Shown: one piece after another, positions 11,565 to 23,500 of the stretch
Position numbering within the stretch: the stretch's first letter is position 1
Layout of the letters: every line of letters starts with the position of its first letter
Assembly: GCA_002633005.1 (NCBI GenBank)
Contig: NMRA01000566.1
Coordinates: 62,001-126,000 of the forward strand
DNA: 64,000 nt
Source of the DNA: Phoronis australis
Lineage: Eukaryota > Phoronida > Phoronidae
Reading direction: 5' to 3'
Program-made: the position numbers and the translations under genes
Notes under the pieces: generated by a model
Database searches by the model: none
The model's input: only the letters and a program-made list of their open reading frames with translations
What the model was told of the DNA's origin: nothing

Positions 11565-14500
11565 CTGCAAAATACACCACAAGAAAACACTGAAAGCACC
11601 AATATACAAGTTACAAAACCTTACAAAAATAGTCATAGCAATGCAAAATAAGGCCAAAAAGACAGCTGAATTTGGTCTAAAATCTGTTTCAACACATAGG
11701 TGGTGGTGCGGCATTTTCTAGTTGTTTACCTTTTTAAAAAATGGAAAGCAACCTGAAACGAGCAAAATTGACGTGGGATTTGCTGTTTCGCTCGTCAACT
11801 GGAAAATCATGGTGCTTCAAACCTTAGCAACTGTTCAAAACACACAAAACCACATTGGCAGAAATTAACGCGAGCGGTAGTATTTTTTCGTTTAATCCGT
11901 AGGTGCAGGTCTCAAAATTAGTCTACAAGCAGATAGAAATCAGAATCAACTGTGTTTTTGGCCTAATGATCATTATAATTCTATTACCTTCGTAACTTAT
12001 TAAAACACTTTCTGTTAGAACGTTTCTTCACAAAAAGATATTCGGTGGTTATTTACCCAGGTTTTCGCACGAATGTCTAGTTTCTAACAATCGAAAAGAA
12101 CCTCGACTGAGCTAAAAGTTATTTTTTTGCGATATGCATAATGTGCTTTCTGCTCAAATTAATCAACTCCACGCTTTTCAAGTGCCAATGTCTTTATGTT
12201 ACAATTTCCTGACATGACAATTAACGCCAATAATCTGTATAAAAGATCTTTGATGTAATGAGAAGTCGATAACTGTCGTACAATATATCTTGGTGTGCCT
12301 AGTGTACACGTATCAGCAGCCATCACAAGTCTTAAACTTTCGTAGTTAAATGATTAATTTATTTCCGCATTCTTTTATAGACTTTCAGGGATTCCTTTTC
12401 ACCACGAGCTGTCTCCGAAATGTACATTAGGGTCGAATGAAAGTTTAAGCTATTTATCGTAATCTATTTTGCCCGGGGTACGCCACGAGCTATGTTGCAG
12501 AGTAAAACAAGAGGAGGATTGGGAATATTTGTCATTTATTATGACGTAATAGATAAAACTAACTAAGACTCTGCAAGATGGGCATGCAGAAAACGCCCAC
12601 CGGCGTGTACAATAAATAGCCCTGCAAGAGGGAACAAAACAAAAGAACTGCCTGAAGGGCTTAAAGGAAAAGTACAGAACATGAACACAAAACCTGAAAA
12701 AACCTAACAGGAAGTGTATACGAGCAAACAGAAGGTGGAACCGCCACCCGGGATGGGGGGTGGGGAAAAAATGAAGAGAACGAACGTAGGTCTTGTAGAC
12801 GACGAGGTAGGTGGCTGAATGAGAGACCACGTTGAACAGAACAAAGGAAATATGGGCGACCAATCAGGAGTCGCGTAGAGAAACGTATGAATACAAAAGT
12901 AGGCCCTAGAGGCTATAAATAGAGATGAGTAATGCAAAATAAACCCTAAGGACTGGTCTCAAAATAAAGAGACAAGTGTCAAAATAATGACGATAAATGC
13001 ATTTAACAAGTTAAATTTAATTTNNNNNNNNNNNNNNNNNNNNNNNNNNNNNNNNNNNNNNNNNNNNNNNNNNNNNNNNNNNNNNNNNNNNNNNNNNNNN
13101 NNNNNNNNNNNNNNNNNNNNNNNNNNNNNNNNNNNNNNNNNNNNNNNNNNNNNNNNNNNNNNNNNNNNNNNNNNNNNNNNNNNNNNNNNNNNNNNNNNNN
13201 NNNNNNNNNNNNNNNNNNNNNNNNNNNNNNNNNNNNNNNNNNNNNNNNNNNNNNNNNNNNNNNNNNNNNNNNNNNNNNNNNNNNNNNNNNNNNNNNNNNN
13301 NNNNNNNNNNNNNNNNNNNNNNNNNNNNNNNNNNNNNNNNNNNNNNNNNNNNNNNNNNNNNNNNNNNNNNNNNNNNNNNNNNNNNNNNNNNNNNNNNNNN
13401 NNNNNNNNNNNNNNNNNNNNNNNNNNNNNNNNNNNNNNNNNNNNNNNNNNNNNNNNNNNNNNNNNNNNNNNNNNNNNNNNNNNNNNNNNNNNNNNNNNNN
13501 NNNNNNNNNNNNNNNNNNNNNNNNNNNNNNNNNNNNNNNNNNNNNNNNNNNNNNNNNNNNNNNNNNNNNNNNNNNNNNNNNNNNNNNNNNNNNNNNNNNN
13601 NNNNNNNNNNNNNNNNNNNNNNNNNNNNNNNNNNNNNNNNNNNNNNNNNNNNNNNNNNNNNNNNNNNNNNNNNNNNNNNNNNNNNNNNNNNNNNNNNNNN
13701 NNNNNNNNNNNNNNNNNNNNNNNNNNNNNNNNNNNNNNNNNNNNNNNNNNNNNNNNNNNNNNNNNNNNNNNNNNNNNNNNNNACGACGTCGCTGACCTGT
13801 ATGACGTGGGAGGAGAGCGAGGAGGTGACTGTGAATTCACCGACCCTCAGGAAGGCATGGAAGGCTAAGAGGAACATAGCACGTGCGAGAACCGAGTCGG
13901 CAAAAGAGCCGAGTGCAGAAGGGCAGGCGTCAAACAAGCGGTGAAGCAAAGCGGAAGTAATGGGCATGCGTGTGTCAGAAGAAGGGCGCAGATTGGAAGT
14001 GCCTTTTAGGATTTTTTTGATAAAAAAGGAGGAAGTGGTGTCAGGGAGGTTGTCAAGCTTGTTAGTCCAAGATCCCGACCTGGAGAATTGACGATTTGGT
14101 AATATCTGGGAGGTCAACTTCTAACTTTGATTTTAAAGAGTTCCCACCATGCATTTTCTTAGTTTTTGAGGTTTTAGTTATATAATATGAAATGAATACC
14201 ATAAAATCTAACTAAATAATCACTTGTTATGCTAAATAATCACGAGTTTTTTTAATTTTGAAGAGCAATTATCATTTCCAAGTTTCCCGCCAAATGATGT
14301 GATGGGTGGAAGAGGTTTGGTCGCTTGACAATCGTTTGCAATGGTGGAACACAGCAGATTAGAAGACGACGAGGATCTTGAGCGAGAACTGGACAATTAA
14401 TATGCAGACAGAGAAGAGAGTGGATAAGGGAATCACTCTCAAGTACTTGAAGAATCAGACAAGGAATTCAATTTCCCACATAGCGAACTTTCGTCGGCTT

Positions 14501-17500
14501 TGAGGCAGTATGAACTCGACCCACTTGCACGAGAAATCTTACAGACATTTGTGAGCCAAAACCAACTGAACCAAGGGGTGATCAATATTCACAAAATAGA
14601 CACATAATAATCACTGAAAAAGACCTAAGTAAACCTGGGTCATCCGTGCACTATTGCTATGATGGAATAAACACGGTCTAAACACAACGCATAAGCCTAC
14701 GTGTCGTAGCACTCGATCTGGGCCGTGGGAGAGGCCTGGCATCACTCGCCCTAGAATGGAAGCAGTTCGTGAGTCCTTCACCGTAACTCCGCTTTTGAGT
14801 TTGGTCGAAACACTATTTCTTGAAATGTGCCGAACAAAGTGTGGCTCACGATTGAATCTCATGTTCCATATTGACATTCCACACTCTCGTGCGGCGCACA
14901 AATCGATGCCATTTCTGTGCAACTTTCACGTATTTAGGAAATTTGAAAATAGACGTTCTGAGTCAAGTTGCTGCAACTACAGTTTTCACAAACGCACTTT
15001 TTCATGTCTGAATAAGGCGGACACTACTCACAACTCCTCAGTATCGCAATGGTATAAAACAACAACGGCGGAGACGGTCTTCCACCCAATAGGTACAACC
15101 ACGATAACACAAAATATTAATTTTTAATTTTTTTTGCCTTGTTTCTTAGCAACAGGTATACTAAAGGCTATCAACTTTCTTGAGATGTATTAACAAAATT
15201 GTTTTTAAGACACAGTGTCATGGTGGGTACTCTTTAAGGTAAAAATACATGTTTTAGTCTGAGAGTTTACTATGGCTGGCAGCTTTTTAGAATGTTATCG
15301 CCACTTTAAATTGTCCACCTGAAATAGGGAATGCTTGCTTTAGAAGCAATTGCAAATCTGAATTATGATTTAGTTCTCCGAATCATGGAATAGTGAACCT
15401 TTTTGTGCATGATTATACTTCAACCATTCTTAAAATAGGGACGTCTCTGATTATACAGCGACACTCGAATCTCGCTGTATTTACAGACTATGCTACATAA
15501 TCCGTCAAGCACTTGTAGCCTTGGCGTTTTCGCGCTATTGGAGTTTTTGTTGTTGTGGTGTCTACAATTGTTTTCTCGGTAGTGTTACTCATACAGAATT
15601 ATACAGGAGTCTCAGGTTTATGACATGGGCAAAACCTCTTGGAAATTTCTTTAAAATCCGAGGCATGCCGCATCACCGACTCCATTTCAAAATATAGTCA
15701 AAAATCAACTATTTTTTACCAAATTTGTTCATTTTCTTGCCTTTGCAGTTTGTGAGCTTCGGTTAATTTTCATAATTTGAAGCCATCGCAAACATTTATA
15801 AGTCTGTTGAGCTCGCTTCCCGTTGGCTTCATCACCGGTGGTCCCGATGGCTCAGTGGACAAGAGGGTCTGCACGGTTAGCAAAAGTTCCCGGGTTCGAC
15901 TCTTGGTTGGGGCAAGAATCCTACCAAACATACATTCATTACGCCACGTGATGTCACCAACAAGTGGCGAGCTTACCAGAGAGATACGATTTACATTTCC
16001 ACGCCGGTTTAAGGTTTATATAATCCAGGACAGCAGCCATTTGACTGGGTGTATGAGGTGGTGATTATAGACAATAAGACTAAAATGGACATACACATGT
16101 ATCACACCTATGTGATAGAGGAATATCAGTTGCTAGCCCAGGTAGAACCAAATATCACAGTGGAACCATGGACTAATAATGTTATCGTCATATAGCGGCG
16201 TAAACGTGGACGTATGAGATCATTTACGAGAAAAGTCAGACATATGCGTACAGCTGTAATTTTATAAAAATCTCATTATCTCAAAGTCAAGGATTGCACC
16301 CCGTTGGCTTCACATACCTCCCACTGGAACACTAAACATATACATATACCGCTTGCGTTTTGAAAGTATAAAAGAGTCTCGGTTGACCCAAATTCTTCAT
16401 CTGGTGTGCGAGATGCCAGGCTGATCACAAAACGCAATTTCTTCCATTCACGGAGATTGTGGGACGTTCAACATTTTAGTGTGGATCGTTTGAATATACA
16501 CCACCCCGTAACAATTCCAATTTGACGACGGTTATGATCAACAAAGACTTTGTAAAAAAACGCTGAGAAATCCCACTGAACTAAAGCCTCATGCTAAACT
16601 GCACAACGCTGTCCACTAACTAGGCTACATTGGTTTCCCATCCTGCCTTCATTAGCATTACAATCTGCCTAGCGTTCTGCAGCGCTAGGATCTAAGCTAA
16701 AATCTTATATAAAAAACACGACTGTCAGAATAAATATTGATTAAGTAATTAGAAAGAATAGAAATATTTTAAGTTGCCCAAAATTTGTGCATACATGTAT
16801 GTACTTTTAAATCATGGGGTCAAACTTGTTGACATGTATTTTAACGTCAAAATCTATTTTTGATGGTGTTTACTACTTTGCTTCTGGGATCAAAACACTC
16901 TAGAGATTATAGAAATTTCTGAGAGCAAATTGTAACAGTCAATGATATGCTTAGATAAGATAATGTGATTTTTATTAGCCAATCGCTAAATGAGTAGAAT
17001 ACTATAATATGGGGCTGAAATCTAGAAGATATTCAGATGAGCTATAGTAGTTGAACGTACATGTAAAAGACTTCAAACAGTGTACAAAGGAAATTGTACA
17101 ACAGAGCCATCTCGTGGAAGATTCTAGAGAGGATCTTGGCAAGGGCAAGGGTTAACAAACAGGAAGTTAACTGAGCTTGTCACTTGCATCGTGGGTAGTA
17201 AGATACTGGCTGAAGTGTTGCGTCACCAGAGACTGTGACCAGCAAGTACAAAGTCGCAATACAGTGTGTGTAGTTCGAAGATTCACCAATATGATTGTGA
17301 TCCAACAAGTGGAGAGTCGTACAGCTTGGATAGCAGACATTTGATTATTTTGGTTGTTTGATCAAAGTAATCTTTAAAGAGGGCGGTACCATAGTTACTC
17401 TTCTTTGCAGTTGATTGCTTAATTAACAAGAGGTTTCACTTGCCTAATAAGTGATTATCATATGATAAATTAATAACTGGATTTGATTATCCTCACTCCA

Positions 17501-20500
17501 TCTACGCACAATATCAAATCATAGCTACTGTACCTTTTTAAAAAACACACAGTCAATCTTTGACATTTGGGGGCCAGTCCGAAGCGTTTAATTAAAGGTT
17601 GACGAATATTAATTAATGAAGTGCATTCTGGGAATAACACCCTTCATCTAAAGTGGATTTTGGAAAGTATATTGCGCAAGCAAAACACTTTGGTTATACG
17701 GGTGAAGAATTAAGGAAGCGGGGACAGGTGGAGCTTTTGCGGCAGGTTTTGGAGCGTGAAGAGCGCGCCCATAAACGGGAGTTGGAACAGGCAGAGCGTG
17801 CCCATAAACAAGAGCTAGAAAAGGCAGAGCTTGCGCGGAAACAAGCTCAATACGAACACAAGCTTGAGCATGAACGAGCCGAGCGAGCCCAAGCAATTGA
17901 GATTAAGATGTAGAAGACGCTGCAACTCCAGATTGAGCTCAAAGCGACATACATGTATAGTGGTGGGGCTGTAAACAGTGGTGTACGTACTAGTCGTCCT
18001 AAACTGCCAAGGTTCGACAAGCGTGTCGACGACATGGATGCTTTCCTAGACCGATTTGAGACGTTCGCCACGAGCCAGAAGTGAGATTAATCGGATAGGG
18101 CTGTGGATTTGAGTCCATTGTTGACAGGTAAAGGCCTAAAGGTATTCAATAACATGCCATCCAAACAGGTGAAAACGTGTTCCAATTCGGGGCAAGACTG
18201 AAAAGGTTCTTTGACCGATGGACACAACTTGCAGAGGTCGATGCGATTTATGATGGACTCAGAGACTTGCTGATCCGAGAGTAATTTCTAGGAGTACGCC
18301 ATTCTGAGATGTCTGTATTTATGAGGGAGCGGAAACCGAAGACCTTCGACGAGGTGTCGACCATTGCTCAACAGTACATGGACGTCCACTTTACTGGTTT
18401 ATTGGGGAAAGTGTTCGCAAAGAAAAACCTGGGTCAGGTAGCCAGTAGATAGACACAGCCAAGCAACACAGAGGAACGAAATACAGAGACTCCTCGTTCG
18501 TAAATGACCAGCAACTAGGGTGACATGGAGTGTTTCAATTGTCATCGGAAGGGTCATTTAGCCAGGGACCGCGGAATGAAAAACTCATAGTCCAAAAGAT
18601 TCGCAGCAGGTAAGCAGTTGTCTGACTCGTAACAGGAACGGGCCAAGACAGAAGACACCAAGAAAACGGTGATGTGGTAGCTAAAGGTACTCCAATAGAG
18701 CAGCACGTAGTTGACGGCTGTCTGAAGTCAGTCGATGGGACATCAATACCGGTAGAGACAGGGACCTGTGATAAGCACAGAGAGCATCTTGCTGACCACA
18801 ATGTGCCCGTTTGTGACAGTTACGTCAACGAGAAAAATTACGCATGATGAGTGACACCGTTTGCAGTAATGCAGCGATGAAGACGTTGCTAGTCAAAGAA
18901 AGTCCACTGATGGGGAAACAACATATCCGTGTGTTAATAGATGGGACGCCACGATCCTTTCCCATAGCGAAAATTGAGGTTTAAACGCCATACTCCGTGG
19001 GTGAAATCGAGGTAATGTGTATGCGAACACCAATCTACGACATCATCATAAGAAATGCTGTTGGATTCAGCAAGGATCCTGATTCCAATTGACAGCCATA
19101 AGGTAGTGTCATGTCCGCAGTCACTACTAGAGCAAAAGCTAAGAAGAGAGAGAAAAACATCAAGCCATCCGGAGTGGAAAGTCTCGACGTCATCAACTTA
19201 AAGGACAAGCAACATTAACAACATGATCCTTCCCTACGTAAGCTCATGGAACTTGTTGAGAAAGACACACCAGCAAGAACACATGGTAGACGTCAATACT
19301 GGTATGAGAAGCAAAAGGGGTCATGTACCGAGTGTATGCTGATAACACCAAAGAGTTGCGTCAGATAGTTGTCAGGGTCAAATATCGACAACAGGCCATG
19401 ACGCTAGTTCACGAGCCAATAGTTGGTGGGCAACTTGGTATGAAGATTTCCAGTGATAGAACAGCTAGTACCTTTTATCGGCCAGGAGTTGGCACTGACG
19501 TAAATCGTTTCTGCACGTCATGTAACATCTGCCAGCGAACAACTCCTAAGGGCAGGATCCTTAAAATGCTATTGGGAGAGATGCCGCTTATGGAAGTACC
19601 GCTCCAGCGTATCGCTGTTCATTTGATTGGTCCTTTGTTGACAATCACAGACAGAGGCATCCGGTACATTCTAACCATCGTGGACTATGCCATAAGATAA
19701 CCAGAGGAAGTACTTCAACCCAGAATAGAAGCTGAGCGAGTCATGGAATTACTGTTTGAAACCTTCCGTACAATTGGCTTTCCATCAGAGTTTCTTAGTG
19801 ATTGTGGGACACAGTTTACCTCGGAAGTACGGAAGGAAGCTACACGGCTAATATCCATGAGGGAACTCTTCACAACTCCGTACAATCCGAAATGCAATGG
19901 ATTGTGTGAGAGTATTAAGGGTGTACTGAAGAGTATGTTTAAGAAAATGTGCCAAAAGAGCGCTCACAAGACTAGGACCTGTACTTACCAGCAGTACTGT
20001 CCGCCTACCGAGAAGTACCACAAGTGATGACAGGTTTCTCGCCATTTGAACTGTTGTGTGGCAGAACCATGCGAGGACCCATGCAGATGCTTAAGGAATT
20101 GTTGACTGGCAACGAAACATTAGAAGTACGAAATACATGTACTTATGAATATGTCCTCGATATGAGACATCGTCTGGAAGAGACATGTGAACTTGTGCGG
20201 AAAAACTAACTAAATGCTGGTGAATAATACAATCACAATTATGACAAAAAGGCATGAAATCGTCGCTTCAGAGTTGAAGACCAAGTCTTAATATTGCTAC
20301 CAACCGACAATAACAAGATGCTACCGCAATGGAGGGGTCCCTATGAAGTAACAGGTACTCAACAAAACGGACTAGCCAGTAAGGGTAGACATACCATGAC
20401 TACCTGTTGAAACTCTACATATCTCGTGACCAAAATGGGGCAGCAAATATAGATGATACAGATCAGAATTCTGAAATCGCAGCCATATCTGTACTTCAGC

Positions 20501-23500
20501 CTGAAACAGATAATGAAGTTGGTGTTGTCAATGATGAACATGTACTGGAGTTGGGATCAACAAAGCAAAAAGAAACAAACAAAGATGTCAAGATATCAGA
20601 AGAGCTCACTATTACCCAACGAAGGGAGGTCACAATTCTGCTAGAAGAGAAATCTGACATCTTTAATGAGGTACCGGGTACGACACCCTTCTGGTTGAGC
20701 GCAACATTGAGACCATGAGTGGAGAGCCGATGAGAGTCAAGCCATATACAGTGCCATATGTTACACGGTCTGTTGTGCAGGAGGAAATTGACAAAGTGTT
20801 AATGTTGAGTCATACAAACCATACAATGTTCCCTACAACTCTCCGGTGGTCTTAATGAGGAAGGAAGACGGTTCAAATCGATTCTATATCGATTTTTGTC
20901 GTTTGAATGACTTCACCAAGTTCGACTCGGAACCGATGGGCAATCCCGATGACAACATGACTAAGATCAGTAAAGACCAGTATTTTACGAAGATTGGTCT
21001 AAGTAAAGGATACTGGCAAGTCACTGTCGCCGATGAATCACGGCCTAAGATCGCGTTTGTAGTACCAAGTGGTTGCTACAAGTTCGTAAAGATGCCATCT
21101 GGTCTGGTAAATGCGGCAGCGACCATCAACCGCATGACGAGGAAGACGTTGACAGGAGCATATAATACAGAATATTATGTGAATGACATTCTGTGCCATA
21201 ATAAGCCCTGAACTGGACACCTTGCCATCTTGCGAGAGGCTGGACTAACGATTCGACCCGCCAAGTGTTTAGTTGAATCTAGTTCCGTCGATTTCGTTAG
21301 ACATGTGGTCAGTGAAGGGCACTTGGCAATGGATGAAGAAAAGTTGGGACGCATCCGAGATGCACCGCGACCCAGAACGAAAAAAACAAGTTGGTTCTTT
21401 TCTCGGGTTTGTTGGCTGGCTACTGTAGGAAGTTCTTCCCATATTTCGCTGAAATCGCCGTCCCGCTTACTGAGCTCACAAAGAAGAAACAACCTAACAC
21501 CGTGCACTGAGAGCATTCTCAGCAGGTTGCGTTCGACCCTCTTCGAGACCTGCTGACAAGAGACCCATACTGAGATTACACGATTTCAGTAAACCTTTTA
21601 TCGCTCAGACTGATGCGTCAGATACTGGTATAGGCTTTATTTTGTTACAGGAGTATGATGATGGCAGGTTTCCAGTAGCATGTGCTAGTAAGAAATTGTT
21701 ACCTCGGGAAAGGAATTACACAGTCATTGACAGGGAGTGTTTGGCTACCATCTTTGCAATCAGAAAATTTGCAAGACAGTTGTAAGGTAAAGAAGTTATC
21801 ATTCATACTAACCACCAATCCCTTGGTTATACATGTATTCAAAAGAGTAGGTTAGTCAATGGACGAATCATGAGGTGGGCCTTTTTTTGCAAAATTATCG
21901 ATTTAAGATTGAAGCTATCAAAGGCTAAGAGAATGTTGGTGCAAATTACCTGAGCAGGTTAAAGTAATGACGATTCTTGGAAGTTGGGTAATAGATCAAA
22001 GTGCTCATCAATATTTAAGTCTTCCATGTTGAGAAAATCTTAAGAAGATTTTTCTTGAGGGGCTTATTTGTCCGAATAAATATTGATTATGTACAAAAGT
22101 ACTTAGTAAGAATAGATCCACTTTAATTTGCCCAACATTTGTGCATATGAACTTTTAAATCGTGGGGCAAACTTGTTGACATGTATTTTAAAGTCCAAAT
22201 CTATTTTTAGATGGTATTTACTACTTTGGTTCTGGGGTCAAAGCACTCTAGAGATTCTAGAAATATCCGAGAGCAATTTCTAACAGCCAATGATATGATT
22301 AGATAAAATCATGTGGTTTTTATTAGCCAATCGCTAAATGAGTAGTATATTGTAGAAATCAAGAAGATATTCAGATGAGCTTTAGTAGTTGATGATAAAA
22401 AACTTGCTACAGTGTACACGGGGAATTGTACAACAGTGTCATCTCGTGGAAGATTCTAGAGAGGATCTTGGCAATTGCAAGGGTTAACGAACAGGAAGTT
22501 AACTAAGAGCTTGTCACTTGCATCGTGAGTAGTAAGATACTGGCTGAAGTGTTGCGTCACCAGAGACTATGACCAGCAAGAAGAATCGTGGGTCAAAGAA
22601 ACTGCCTGCAAGTGTTGCGTCAACAGAGACTGTGACCAGCAATTCAGTGTGTGTAGATCGAAGATTCATGAACAGTACTGTCCTCCAACAAATGGAGAGT
22701 CCTACACCTTGGATAGCAGATAAGACATTTGATTATTTTGGTTGATTGATCGAAGTAATCCTAAAAGAGGGCGCTAGCGTAGTTTTTCTTCTTTGAAGTT
22801 GATTACTTAATTGACAACAGGTTTCACTTGACTAATTAGTGGTTATCATACAATAATTTAATTACTGGATTTGATTATTCTCTCTCGATCTAAGCACAGT
22901 CTCAAAGCATAGATACCTTTAAAAAAACCCACAGTTAATCTCTGACAACGGCAATAGCTCACGTAATCACGAGAAGTATTGCTTTATAGGGGGGTCGAAC
23001 TGAATGGGAGGCTGGTGTTGAACTGAAAGAAAAATAGGCCATTGAGTAAGATTTTGACCATGCAAGCTAGGAAATTGATTTGTAAGCGTATTTTAATGTT
23101 GAAAATTTTCTGTTATTTCTCTCGTTTTCTGTAATTACTCTGAATACGAATAATTATCCATATACTGCCGCTTGATTTCAGTTGCACTTATAGTCTTTTT
23201 TGGCTAATTTTATGTGATATCTGTGGTCATAGGAAAGACGAATGACATTGTAATCAGTGGGCACGGAGATCAAAACCCGCACTTCTCACCAGTATTGTGA
23301 CTCAAGTCATTACGCAAGTTTGGATTGTAAACACATGCTTTTTTACGATTACCTGCTTTAGGTACATCGATTGACCACATCCTTGATTGACCAATAAAGA
23401 TGTAGATACCATAGTAGTTGAGCTGGCCCTAAAGCTAATGGAGTCTGGGTGCAAACCAACTAGACGTACTCTACCGCCATCTAGCATCAAGAACATATAT

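Larger units (their letters stand above)
11565..16722 (-). other. GPCR intron 2, left part
   Basis: Apart from the recombinase fragment, the N gap, the acidic relic and the tRNA-like head, no gene is seen. 12450-13023 flanks the gap and may be the other end of the recombinase element, but shows no coding match. Confidence 0.55.
16723..22947 (+). mobile_element. Degenerate Gmr1-like Ty3/gypsy LTR retrotransposon
   Basis: A 6225-base element bounded by two LTRs that each begin TGTC and end GACA, flanked by acgac (16718-16722) and acggc (22948-22952), a probable 5-base target duplication with one change. Two bases inside the left LTR, TGGGGGC then GTCCG at 17568 resembles a tRNA-Pro primer site. 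Internal order is gag, protease, integrase, reverse transcriptase, RNase H. Integrase before RT is copia-like order in a gypsy-type sequence, the hallmark of the Gmr1 group. Stops and frameshifts occur throughout, and key catalytic positions are altered, so it is dead. It lies antisense inside intron 2 of the GPCR gene. Confidence 0.88.

Noticed and set aside
12959-14117. Long open frames of about 293-366 codons on both strands
   Set aside because: They exist only because a run of N has no stop codons; only the flanking recombinase portion is real sequence.
15841-15914. Functional tRNA-Thr gene
   Set aside because: C at position 33, a mismatch in the anticodon stem, a weak D stem and no nearby T-run terminator.
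17648-18071. Minus-strand frames opposite the Gag remnant
   Set aside because: Shadows of the coiled-coil Gag reading frame on the plus strand.
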